A model generated the notes under the pieces. It made no database searches. It had not been told where the DNA came from and saw only the letters and a program-made list of their open reading frames with translations. A DNA stretch of 64,000 nucleotides from an uncultured Selenomonadales bacterium (GTDB lineage: Bacteria; Bacillota; Negativicutes; Acidaminococcales; Acidaminococcaceae), in contig OMYP01000010.1 in NCBI GenBank assembly GCA_900315345.1, forward strand, positions 1 to 64,000, given 5' to 3'. Below, piece after piece: positions 5,630-14,429 of the stretch (position 1 is the first letter of the stretch; each line of letters begins with the position of its first letter). A program made the position numbers and the translations under genes.

Positions 5630-8509
5630 ATGTCAAACGGAAAGAAAATGTTGTCACTGGTTTTAGCGACGGGTTTTCTGACATGTTGTGAAGCAAGTTT
5701 AACAGGTATACAGCATGTATATGCTGCAGATGCAGTAAAACAATCCGCTGATGCAGAAAAGATTTCTCATGACAAATCCCCAGAATTGGATGAGAAAACA
5801 TTGACTGATTTCACCTTGGAAACAATCACAGTCGAAGCAAAACGGCCAGATTGGGAAGCGAAACTGTCCCCGGGAACAGTAACCGTTATACGACCGGATG
5901 ATTATAAGGGCGAACAAAAAAGTTTGCCTGATCTGCTAAAAATGGTCCCCGGAGTACATGTACGGGAGCTCAGCGGCAGAGGCCAATATACAACTGTTAC
6001 CATTCGTGGATCGACTGCCGCCCAGGTTGGCGTCTTTGTAGATGGCGTACTGTTTAATTTGGGAGGAGATGCAGCGGCAGATGTTTCAACGATTCCAGTC
6101 AAAAACGTAGAACGTATCGAAGTCTATCGCGGTTATATCCCTGTGCGATTTGGGGGAACATATATGGGCGGTGTCATCAATATTGTTACCAAACGCCCAA
6201 CAGATACAAACGTAAATGTCCGATTAGGAAAAAGCTCTTACCATGGTACCAGAGGTGGGTTGCAAATCGATCAGCCTTTGGGAAAAGGTACCTTGATGAT
6301 TGGAATCAACCGGGAACAAAGCAAGGGCGATTTTCGTTATAAGAACCATGCCAGCTTTTATAACGAACCGTATTACAGGAGTAATTATGAAAGTTATAAA
6401 AACACCTTGGATAATTGGGAACGTAACGCAATCAATTTATACTATGATGTGGGTGTATTGGATGGAACACAAAAAGATTATTTTCTGAACAGCCTGGAGC
6501 ATGGTGAATGGGATAAAATGATGGAAAGTGGGGAGGTAGCATCCATTATACACAGTAATTATGAGAAAGAAGCGTTACAAAAGATAGACGACAATACAAT
6601 GACAAAAGAAGAATACTCTGTCCCCGAGTGGGAAGTATGGGAGGATGAAGAAAAGTATGGACACATCCTTGAAAAATGGTGGGGCACAGAAGAGGTGATA
6701 GATAACACCGGCAATGATGAACTTTGGGAAAAATATGAAAACGCAAAGGGGAGTGGAGATTTTGATGCGTATCTTGCGTTTATGGAGGAACTGAAACAGC
6801 ATAAGAATCAATATGCAGAGAATTTAGGGAAAGACTTTTTAGATTATATTTCTCACAACGGAGAGGGGTATCTCGGTACTAAAGAACGAGTAAAATGGTG
6901 GAAAAAATATTATGATTTGTTCAAAAACCATTACCGCTACCGTATGAACAACGATTATAAAAACACGGATGTAATCGTGAAATGGCAGGACGACAAATGG
7001 ACGGCTAAATTTGCCTGGAAAGAGATTGATAGGCATCTTCCGACCGGCCTGTTTTCGACATCCATTACAAATAGCCAGTTTGTTGATACGGATATCTTAG
7101 ATTGGTATATGTCAAAGAGAAAACAGACCCTGACCAGCAAGGAGGCCCTGTTGGGGAGACGTGATACCATAGGAAATCTGGAATGGGGCTGGAATATCAA
7201 TTATACTGACCAGGATAAGAGATACCGTTGCGAAAACTGGGAAGAATTGTATGAAAACGATCCTTACGGTATGTATCCTCATGCGCCTTTCAGAAAATGG
7301 AGCGCCTATGACTCTACACGTTGGGGCGGGGCAGTCGATGGGACATGGAAGATGGGAAACCGGCATATGTTGGAGTTTATGATTAATTATTCTGATGAAC
7401 ATATGAAAGTCGCCGGTTCTGGAGTATCGGATATAGAAACTACTAACGGGCCCAGTTATAGCAATATCGGGAGATACCGTACCCGTTACAAGCAGAAGTT
7501 GTTCAATGCCCAGGTGCAGGATACCATTACTTTGAACAAAAAGGGTGACCTGTGGCTCACACCGAGCATACGCTATAATCAGGCGCAGACCTTTGGAAGT
7601 AACGGAATTGCCTATGATTGGATGAAAAAGAATGATTCGCCTGTGCTGTGGATGTTTGAACCGATTGACCAGACCGATAACAAGGTGACCTGGCAACTCG
7701 CCTTGAAGAAGCAGTTTTCTGACAGATTCACTTTACGAGGGACTTGCGGAACCTATTACCGCTTACTCAATCTTTATGAGATTGCCGGGGACGGAGGCGG
7801 CATTCTGCCTGCCCCGCTGGTAGGTGAAAACGTGGGAGGAGATGTCCATGGCCTGAAATTCCCGTCGCCGGAAAAAGGGCGGCAATACGATATCACCGCA
7901 ATTTGGAACGGGAAATTATGGGGTGCGGATAACAAAACCCAGCTCACCTGGTTCTGGCGTAAATCAGACAACTTACTAATGCTTTGGCGGTGGGGTTATG
8001 ATTATTGGTCCTATGATAACGGCGGGAAGGGATTGAACCGCGGTATAGAACTGCAAACGGATTTTAACTGGAAGAAGTTTGATTTTACGTTAGGAGCGAC
8101 ATACCTGAATAGTCATCGCATGATAATTAACAACTCGCCCACCGGCGGCCAGTACTGGTATAAAGCGCTTCAGCCTTACACACCTGAATGGGAAGGATTT
8201 GCGCGAATAGCTTACCGTCCTGATGATAGAATTACTGTCTTCGGAGAAGTAAAACATGTCGGCAAAATGTTTGTTTATGATAATAAAATTGATCCCTGGA
8301 TTCAAAACTCCCTGACTACTGTTAATTTAGGCCTTAAATATAAGTTTGGTAATAAATTTGATTTTGCCGCAGGCTGTAACGATATATTTAACAGAAGCCC
8401 GAAACAGGCAGTTGTTATAAGCAAGGCATATGGCCCTTACTCGTACTATAACACTGACTATCCATTGCAGGGACGTACGTATTACGTTTCCATGCAATAT
8501 AAATTTTAA
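5630..8509 (+). CDS. TonB-dependent outer-membrane receptor, probably for cobalamin/corrinoids
   Basis: 959 residues, longer than typical BtuB (about 600). A signal peptide covers residues 1-33, a TonB box LETITVEA lies at 63-70, and a plug domain spans about 75-190 (PDLLKMVPGVHVREL, VTIRGSTAAQVGVFVDGV, IEVYRGYIPVRFGG, GGVINIVTKRP). A beta-barrel follows and ends in YYVSMQYKF with a terminal Phe. The extra length includes a Trp-, Tyr- and Glu-rich region around 210-460, probably very large extracellular loops. Start at 5630 with AAAGGGGG 10 bases upstream. The B12 riboswitch in its leader is the main evidence for the substrate. Confidence 0.9.
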   Translation: MSNGKKMLSLVLATGFLTCCEASLTGIQHVYAADAVKQSADAEKISHDKSPELDEKTLTDFTLETITVEAKRPDWEAKLSPGTVTVIRPDDYKGEQKSLPDLLKMVPGVHVRELSGRGQYTTVTIRGSTAAQVGVFVDGVLFNLGGDAAADVSTIPVKNVERIEVYRGYIPVRFGGTYMGGVINIVTKRPTDTNVNVRLGKSSYHGTRGGLQIDQPLGKGTLMIGINREQSKGDFRYKNHASFYNEPYYRSNYESYKNTLDNWERNAINLYYDVGVLDGTQKDYFLNSLEHGEWDKMMESGEVASIIHSNYEKEALQKIDDNTMTKEEYSVPEWEVWEDEEKYGHILEKWWGTEEVIDNTGNDELWEKYENAKGSGDFDAYLAFMEELKQHKNQYAENLGKDFLDYISHNGEGYLGTKERVKWWKKYYDLFKNHYRYRMNNDYKNTDVIVKWQDDKWTAKFAWKEIDRHLPTGLFSTSITNSQFVDTDILDWYMSKRKQTLTSKEALLGRRDTIGNLEWGWNINYTDQDKRYRCENWEELYENDPYGMYPHAPFRKWSAYDSTRWGGAVDGTWKMGNRHMLEFMINYSDEHMKVAGSGVSDIETTNGPSYSNIGRYRTRYKQKLFNAQVQDTITLNKKGDLWLTPSIRYNQAQTFGSNGIAYDWMKKNDSPVLWMFEPIDQTDNKVTWQLALKKQFSDRFTLRGTCGTYYRLLNLYEIAGDGGGILPAPLVGENVGGDVHGLKFPSPEKGRQYDITAIWNGKLWGADNKTQLTWFWRKSDNLLMLWRWGYDYWSYDNGGKGLNRGIELQTDFNWKKFDFTLGATYLNSHRMIINNSPTGGQYWYKALQPYTPEWEGFARIAYRPDDRITVFGEVKHVGKMFVYDNKIDPWIQNSLTTVNLGLKYKFGNKFDFAAGCNDIFNRSPKQAVVISKAYGPYSYYNTDYPLQGRTYYVSMQYKF

Positions 8510-8614
8510 GCCTGGTTGACTTGATTAAGGGAGGTGAGACCGGTGCAGTAAGTATAAGATGCTATTATTTCGTGATTATATCTAAAAAATGTTTTCGCAA
8601 AGGAGATATTTGCA

Positions 8615-9883
8615 ATGTCTGAAAATTTATTTGCATATATTATAACCAATTATTCTGATAGTCGTGCCGGCGCTATAACAGGAACCCGATCCACAAACAC
8701 AGTAGATAATTCTGCGACTAAGGATAAACTTTCGATTAGTAACGGGGATGCAGCTTGCTTCAATTTTTTGGACAACAGTAATACAAGCAAGCTGGTTTTC
8801 CGGAAATATAATTATAATAGTTCTTTACTGCCAAATGATATTGTTACTGCCCAAGGGGCTTGGAGTTCACCAACTGCTTCACAAATATGGGATGGAATAA
8901 AGAATTTGCATGCTGTCGCTACGAAAGGGAATTATCTTTACGGAACCTGCTATGACAATGCGAAAATTGCTGTAATAAATATGACAGGTTCGACTCCTTA
9001 CGAACAAGTTACAGACTACAGCTTTCCTTCAACTCTGGCACAAAACGGCCATGTTTACCATGGCGAAGGGTTAGCGATAGATGGTAATTACCTGTATGTA
9101 CTTTTTTCTGATAATATTGGAACTGGTTATAGTGCGACACATGATGACGGTTATGTTTTACAATATAAAATAAATACTTCTACCGGTTTGCTGACCTATC
9201 AAAATAAATATGTCCGTGTAGGGAAGAATCCTTTTACATTAGAACTAAACAATCATAAACTTTACGTATGTTGTCTGGGCGGTATGCAACAGGCCGGATC
9301 AACTAATTCAGCCTCCTGCATCAGCATTGTGACGGTTTCCTCCACTTCTATGACCGTGCAGAATGCGGCGATTCCCTCCGGCGTAACAAAAGATTTCCGT
9401 GATATTTCCATTACAGGCAGTTACGCTTATATCTTCACAGGGTACTTTAATACAACATACAGTGCCTTTAACGGTTATATTTATCGCACAACCGTATCGA
9501 ACCTGGCAGCATCGTCACCTTCGGCTTGGACGTTATTAAAGAGCGTTTCGACATCGGGTTACTTCTGGGGAATACATGCAGAGGGATATCAGAACAAACG
9601 CTTCTGGTTTATCAAGGGCAATGTGATCGAGGTTTATGGAACCGCCAACGGATCTACCCTCGGAACACCCTCTAAACAATTCAATGCTGCTGCCCTGACA
9701 AATTCCGGATATACTAATATTAATGCAGCCTGCTTTATTGTTGCAAACAGCTCAAAAAATGAAATGGACGGGAAAGAAGATGAAGAACTTGAAAGAGGGG
9801 AGTCTTCTGTTGGAAAGACTTGTTTTGGTGCAGCGCGTTTAGCTCGGGAAGCCCGTGAATTAGCAGAAAGAGCTAAAGAGTAA
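8615..9883 (+). CDS. beta-propeller-like protein of unknown function
   Basis: 422 residues, preceded by AAAGGAGAT. No terminator is seen in the 105 bases after the TonB receptor, so it is probably in the B12-controlled operon. Recurrent short strands (VATKGNYLYGTCYD, LAIDGNYLYVLFSD, ELNNHKLYVCCLGG, SITGSYAYIFTGYF) look like blades of a beta-propeller of the YVTN/NHL kind. The C-terminal ~45 residues are charged and likely helical. I see no signal peptide, which is odd for a partner of an outer-membrane receptor. Function not recognised. Confidence 0.6.
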   Translation: MSENLFAYIITNYSDSRAGAITGTRSTNTVDNSATKDKLSISNGDAACFNFLDNSNTSKLVFRKYNYNSSLLPNDIVTAQGAWSSPTASQIWDGIKNLHAVATKGNYLYGTCYDNAKIAVINMTGSTPYEQVTDYSFPSTLAQNGHVYHGEGLAIDGNYLYVLFSDNIGTGYSATHDDGYVLQYKINTSTGLLTYQNKYVRVGKNPFTLELNNHKLYVCCLGGMQQAGSTNSASCISIVTVSSTSMTVQNAAIPSGVTKDFRDISITGSYAYIFTGYFNTTYSAFNGYIYRTTVSNLAASSPSAWTLLKSVSTSGYFWGIHAEGYQNKRFWFIKGNVIEVYGTANGSTLGTPSKQFNAAALTNSGYTNINAACFIVANSSKNEMDGKEDEELERGESSVGKTCFGAARLAREARELAERAKE

Positions 9884-10402
9884 ATATTATTATACGTGGT
9901 CGTACTAAAACAATCTTAACTATAATTAACTTCGACACGAAATTTGAGCCACTTCCATCGAAAGAACGATGAAATATAAATTATAAGTCAAAAATAATTT
10001 CCACATAATAAACGCAGTACGCCGTGCAGGATCAATGCATGGCGTACTGCGTTTTTGTTGGCGGGTTACGGCACTTTTGCAAATGCCGGGGTTGAGATGA
10101 AAGGGTTGTCGATAATATGTCGTTTTTGTAAAATTTGTTCTTAATATCTTGTATCTTTACAAAACCTTTTTAATCCGGTGTGTCAAATTATGAAAATGAC
10201 CGAGAAACTTTTTTAGAAAAAAAGAATCCTCGGTTATAATCTTTAATTAAGGGATGTCTTAAAAAATTCTTCTGAAGATATAACAGACGGCGTCTTAATG
10301 TGTTAAAATAAAAATGGTAAGGTGTAGGAGTTATTCATATTAGATCAATTGGTTCATTTCAATTGTCTTAGTACAATCAGTTAATCATTCGAGGATACAA
10401 TT
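9884..10402. other. gene-free stretch with terminator and an AT-rich hairpin
   Basis: Holds the terminator at 10011-10056. A second hairpin at 10199-10234 has an accgag/ctcggt outer stem and a cttttttagaaaaaaag core. AT-rich DNA upstream of maf presumably contains its promoter; I could not assign one confidently. No ORF with a credible start was seen. Confidence 0.5.
10011..10056 (+). terminator. intrinsic terminator of the TonB receptor operon
   Basis: A 13-bp stem aacgcagtacgcc / ggcgtactgcgtt, extended by inner pairing, then five Ts. Confidence 0.9.
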
Positions 10403-11194
10403 ATGATGAAAATCATCCTGGCTTCCGGTTCACCACGGCGTCTGGAGCTGTTGCGGCAGATGGGTTGGGATGTGGAAGTGCGTTCCCTTCCTTTTGCCGA
10501 AGTGGAAACGGTCAGTGAAGCGATAGAAAAATTAGACAGTCTGCGAAAACAGTTTTTGTTTTATGACAAAAAAGAGAAAACAGAAAACGCGTCCGTCATT
10601 TATGAAAAAGATATGACGCTGCTATCGCCTTACCGGGATGCGGATCTTGTTTGCGCCTACAATGCGCTGGGCAAAGGCAGGGCAGCTGCATCTGTAACGG
10701 GAACCGGTTTACTGGTCGTGGCTGCCGATACCATTGTGGTTTTGGGCAAACAGATTTTAGGAAAACCGGCTGATACGGCGGAAGCGAAACATATGTTGAA
10801 AGCCCTGTCAGGCAATGCCCATGCGGTAAAAACTGCAACGGTGGTCTTATATCAGAAAATGACACTGTTGCAGGTCGTAACCACCGACGTTCACTTCCGC
10901 GAACTTACAGAAAAAGAGATCGACTGGTATGTGGGAACCGGGGAACCGTTGGATAAAGCGGGCGCCTACGGAATACAGGGCAGGGGATGCGTTTTGGTGG
11001 AAAGAATCGAAGGCAGCTATGACAACGTTGTCGGCCTGCCGTTAACCGCCGTTTACGAAATGTTGCGCAAGGCAGGCGTTGATCCTATAATTTTAAAAAA
11101 CGTTACTTGCACACGGTGCCTAAGAATGCCGTATTTTAGCCAAACTGATCACGATAACGTAGCGATTTCGGATTTTCAAAAACCATTTTTATGA
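10403..11194 (+). CDS. maf: Maf family nucleotide pyrophosphatase, extended form
   Basis: 263 residues against about 190-200 for the family. N-terminal LASGSPRRLELLRQMGW is the Maf phosphate-binding signature; VVAADTIVVLGKQILGKPAD and DKAGAYGIQGRG...VERIEGSYDNVVGLPL are the other conserved blocks. Maf proteins hydrolyse non-canonical dTTP/UTP-like nucleotides. Two oddities: extra residues between about 40 and 100, and a ~30-residue tail after GVDPIIL that reads into the neighbouring transposase remnant. The tail suggests the original stop was lost when that sequence inserted. GAGGA lies 7 bases upstream. Confidence 0.85.
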   Translation: MMKIILASGSPRRLELLRQMGWDVEVRSLPFAEVETVSEAIEKLDSLRKQFLFYDKKEKTENASVIYEKDMTLLSPYRDADLVCAYNALGKGRAAASVTGTGLLVVAADTIVVLGKQILGKPADTAEAKHMLKALSGNAHAVKTATVVLYQKMTLLQVVTTDVHFRELTEKEIDWYVGTGEPLDKAGAYGIQGRGCVLVERIEGSYDNVVGLPLTAVYEMLRKAGVDPIILKNVTCTRCLRMPYFSQTDHDNVAISDFQKPFL

Positions 11195-11526
11195 TTTTCT
11201 CGACTTTTTCTAAGTGATCTTCAGGCGGGTTTATGACGAAAGAATATAGATTCAGATACCCTTGTAATTCTTCTCGGTTGAACCCACTATGTGCATTCAA
11301 AAACATCTTGAGCAAATTATGTATACGGTTAACCGGATTGAGTGGATTCTCGCTGTCAGCCAATTTCTTCAAATCTTTTGATGCGTAGGCCTGGCTCTTA
11401 AGCGACAGTTTCTCAATCAGTTTGCGGTGTACAGCCTCTTTATCGTGAACAATTGTTGCGCCAGACTTTATATGATTCTTGAATGTCTCATAACTGTTAT
11501 GTTGTGTTGGCTTTCCGTAATGAAAT
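11136..11526 (-). pseudogene. IS1595-family (ISXO2-like) transposase, C-terminal fragment
   Basis: One reverse frame, open to about 11526, encodes SYETFKNHIKSGATIVHDKE, LNPVNRIHNLLKMFLNAHSG, FNREELQGYLNLYSF and LEKVEKIIKMV. These are C-terminal blocks of ISXO2/IS1595-type DDE transposases. The N-terminal part, including the zinc ribbon, is missing; the fragment ends against the ribosome-binding site of the CapA gene. Its distal end overlaps the tail of maf. Confidence 0.6.
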
Positions 11527-11552
11527 AAATATTTTATGAGGAGGGGACCTTT

Positions 11553-12863
11553 ATGAAGAAAACAGTATCAATGGTTTTGGCAGGGGACTCTTTTATTACC
11601 CAGCGGTTGCCAAGGGATGCAAAGTTAAAAGCGCTTAAGGAGTATTTGGAAAGCTTTGACGTCCGGTTTACCAATTTTGAAATCCTGCTGCACGATTTTG
11701 AAGTGTTCCCCGCGCCGGTCAGCGGCGGCACCTGGGCCTGCGCCCGTCCGGCGATTTTGCAGGATTTGCAGTATCTGGGCTTCAACCTGTACACCTGGGC
11801 CAATAACCATACCATCGACTGGAACCTGGGCGGGATACTGACCACCAAAAAGTATCTGGACGCGGCAGGGGTTGTCCATGCGGGCTGCGGCATCAACCTG
11901 GAGGAAGCGGCACAGCCCAAATATCTGGACCTGCCTCAGGGACGGGTGGCTATTATCGGCGTAACGTCTACCATGAATGAATGGGGTATGGCTTCCAACC
12001 CCCGGCGTGATGTTTTGGGCCGGCCCGGCGCCAATGTGCTGCGGTATCAGGCGGTCCACAAAGTGTTACCGGAAGAGCTGGATACATTGCGGAAAATCGT
12101 TGACCAGACCGAAGTGAATGCCAACCGTATGCTGTTGGAAAAGGAAGGCTTCAATAAACCCCTGACCGGTGGGTATCTCATCGGCAACATCCGGTTTGAA
12201 GCTGCTGCGCCTGGAGAAAAGCCCGGCACAGTTACTACCATGAATAAAAAGGATGCGGCCCGTATCGTCCGGTCTATTGAAGAAGCAAAGCGGCAGGCTG
12301 ATTTTGTTTTCGTAAGCCATCACAGCCACGAGCGGAAAGGCATGGAAAAGAACCGTCCTGCAGATTTCTGTCGGGACTTTGCAAAGCTTTGTATTGATGC
12401 GGGTGCTTCAGCCTATATCGGCCATGGTCCCCATATCTGGCGGGGCATTGAAATTTATAAAGACAAGCCGGTATTCTACAGCCTGGGAGATTTTATTTTC
12501 CAGAATGATTCTGTGGAACGGCAGCCTACGGAGTTTTATGATTTGTACGATTTAGGCCCGGAAAATACTGTAGCCGATGGCCTGGATGCCCGCAGCGCCA
12601 ACGGGACCCGGGGCCTCGCAGTAGATCATTTTGTGTTTGAGTCTGCACTGGCATCCTTTACTGTAACTGATGGATTGATTCGGGAAGTAAACCTGCAGCC
12701 CCTGAGTCTAGGCTTTAAAAACGGCAGAAGCCTCCGGGGCCGTCCGGAACTGGCGGATGCGGAATATGGAGAACAGATTCTTGGTGATATTGCAGACCTT
12801 TCCAAAGAATACGGTACAGAAATCAGGATTACGGACGGTAAGGGAAAAATTGTTATTGGCTGA
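11553..12863 (+). CDS. CapA family (PGA-cap) metallophosphatase-like protein
   Basis: 436 residues starting after GGAGGGG. CapA/PgsA-family blocks are present: LAGDSFI at the N terminus, FTNFEILL, ANNHTIDW around residue 89, VSHHSHERKGM around 260, and YIGHGPHIWRGIE around 290 followed by YSLGDFIFQND. The conserved D, N and H residues form the di-metal site of the calcineurin-like fold. No signal peptide is visible, unlike the poly-gamma-glutamate synthesis protein CapA, so it is probably a cytoplasmic hydrolase. It lies upstream of a DcuC-like carrier and M20 hydrolases, but a terminator separates it from them. Confidence 0.8.
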   Translation: MKKTVSMVLAGDSFITQRLPRDAKLKALKEYLESFDVRFTNFEILLHDFEVFPAPVSGGTWACARPAILQDLQYLGFNLYTWANNHTIDWNLGGILTTKKYLDAAGVVHAGCGINLEEAAQPKYLDLPQGRVAIIGVTSTMNEWGMASNPRRDVLGRPGANVLRYQAVHKVLPEELDTLRKIVDQTEVNANRMLLEKEGFNKPLTGGYLIGNIRFEAAAPGEKPGTVTTMNKKDAARIVRSIEEAKRQADFVFVSHHSHERKGMEKNRPADFCRDFAKLCIDAGASAYIGHGPHIWRGIEIYKDKPVFYSLGDFIFQNDSVERQPTEFYDLYDLGPENTVADGLDARSANGTRGLAVDHFVFESALASFTVTDGLIREVNLQPLSLGFKNGRSLRGRPELADAEYGEQILGDIADLSKEYGTEIRITDGKGKIVIG

Positions 12864-12873
12864 ATTAAAATTG

Positions 12874-12911
12874 CAGAACGGAAAAGCTTTGACTTTTCCG
12901 TTCTGTTTTTG
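12874..12911 (+). terminator. intrinsic terminator after the CapA-like gene
   Basis: A 13-bp stem cagaacggaaaag / cttttccgttctg, then five Ts. Confidence 0.9.
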
Positions 12912-13055
12912 TATACAGTATATTTCTATTTGAAACGTTGTTAAGATTTTTTTCCAGTGATATACTAAAAGCTAATAATAGGATACTTCAGTATCTGATT
13001 ATTAACTGTATGCTGGTATCTGTTGTGTCAGAAAACCGGAAGAGGAGGGTTATTT

Positions 13056-14303
13056 ATGTTAATTTTAGGTTGTCTAATTGTGCTGGCGGCGCTATTTTTG
13101 TTGGTTAAACGCTATGAGGCCAGGATGGTGCTGGTATGCGCAGGTATCGTCATGTGTCTGGTGTCGGGGGCTCCCATGAAGGCACTGGACGCTTTTGCCA
13201 AAGGCATGGGCAGCGGTATGATCTCATCTGCCTGCTCCAGTATGGGTTTTGCGCTGGCCATGCGCTTTACCGGATGCGATAAGCATCTGATCAACGCCCT
13301 GGCAAAACTGTTGTTAAAAGTAAACTGGCTGCTGATCCCGGGCGTTATTTTCGGGACCTACGCCGTTAACGTGGCTCTTCCCAGTGCGGCCGGTACCGCT
13401 GCGGCGGCAGGCGCTATTTTCATTCCCATCCTGATGGGCGCCGGGGTGCATCCGGCCATGGCTGCAGCTGCAGTTAAGTGCGGCACCTACGGTTCCATGC
13501 TGAACCCGGGTCTGGCCCACAACCCCTTTGTGGCGAAGATCGCCGGCGTCAACGTCATGGACGTTATCGCGTTCCATTACAAAGCCAACATTGCGTCCCT
13601 GCTGGTAGGCGCTGTTGTGCTCACTGCCATTGCCTTTTTCCTGAAAGAAAATAAAGGCCACGTAGTAGAAGGTCTGGAACTGGACACTGAATTTAAGGTT
13701 AATCCTCTGTATGCCCTGATGCCCGTTGTTCCTATCGCGATCCTGATTTTAGGCGCAACCGGTCTGGTCCCCCTGTTTAAGATGGGCGTTGCCCAGGCCA
13801 TGGTCATCGGCGCTATCCTGACCTGCATTGTGACCCGGACCAATCCCGCAGCTCTTACCAAGTCCTTCTTCGACGGCATGGGCAAAGCCTACGGCGATAT
13901 CATCGGTATCATCTTGGCGGCAGGCGTATTTGTTGCCGGCATGAACGCCATGGGTCTGGTAAAAGCTTTCATCGCTGCCATGATCAACAATCCGGCTATC
14001 GTTAAGATCTGCGCCTCCGTTGGCCCGTTCGTTCTGGGCCTCATCACCGGTTCCGGTGACGCGGCTACTTTTGCCTTTAACGAAGCGGTTACTCCCCATG
14101 CGGCAGACTTTGGAATGTCCATCGTCCAGATGGGTTCTATGGCAACCCTGGGCGGCACCCTGGGCCGTACCATGTCCCCCATTGCCGGCGCTACCATTAT
14201 CGTAGCCGGTATCGCAGGCATCAGCCCCATGGAAGTTACCCGCCGCAACGCGATTCCCATGGTTTTTGCCATGATCATCGGCATGATGTTCCTGGCTTTC
14301 TGA
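13056..14303 (+). CDS. DcuC-family (C4-dicarboxylate type) membrane transporter
   Basis: 415 residues from ATG 13056, chosen for the GGAGGG site and because the protein then begins in its first membrane helix (MLILGCLIVLAALFLLV). It has about 12 hydrophobic segments, a SAAGTAAAAGAIFIPILMGAG motif and a conserved GSGDAATFAFNEA stretch near the C terminus, all typical of DcuC/YfcC-type anaerobic carriers. The substrate cannot be read from sequence. The AbgA-like and AllC-like peptidases downstream suggest import of a glutamyl- or carbamoyl-type compound for fermentation. Confidence 0.8.
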   Translation: MLILGCLIVLAALFLLVKRYEARMVLVCAGIVMCLVSGAPMKALDAFAKGMGSGMISSACSSMGFALAMRFTGCDKHLINALAKLLLKVNWLLIPGVIFGTYAVNVALPSAAGTAAAAGAIFIPILMGAGVHPAMAAAAVKCGTYGSMLNPGLAHNPFVAKIAGVNVMDVIAFHYKANIASLLVGAVVLTAIAFFLKENKGHVVEGLELDTEFKVNPLYALMPVVPIAILILGATGLVPLFKMGVAQAMVIGAILTCIVTRTNPAALTKSFFDGMGKAYGDIIGIILAAGVFVAGMNAMGLVKAFIAAMINNPAIVKICASVGPFVLGLITGSGDAATFAFNEAVTPHAADFGMSIVQMGSMATLGGTLGRTMSPIAGATIIVAGIAGISPMEVTRRNAIPMVFAMIIGMMFLAF

Positions 14304-14351
14304 TTGAAACCAAGGTGAACGTATCGTATGTAGATATAAGAATGGTGTTTA

Positions 14352-14383
14352 TCCGCGTATCCGTGTAGTACGGATACGCGGAA
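14352..14383. repeat. intergenic hairpin between the DcuC-like and AbgA-like genes
   Basis: Perfect stem ccgcgtatccgt / acggatacgcgg with a 5-base loop and no T-run. It could stabilise or partition the operon mRNA, or be an operator. Confidence 0.5.
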
Positions 14384-14429
14384 TGTGTAATGTACGTAAA
14401 ACGATTTTAATGGAAAAAGGAAAGAAACT

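Noticed and set aside
7112..7696. A 194-codon reverse-strand ORF inside the TonB receptor gene
   Set aside because: It is antisense to a clearly coding receptor, has no ribosome-binding site and resembles no family.
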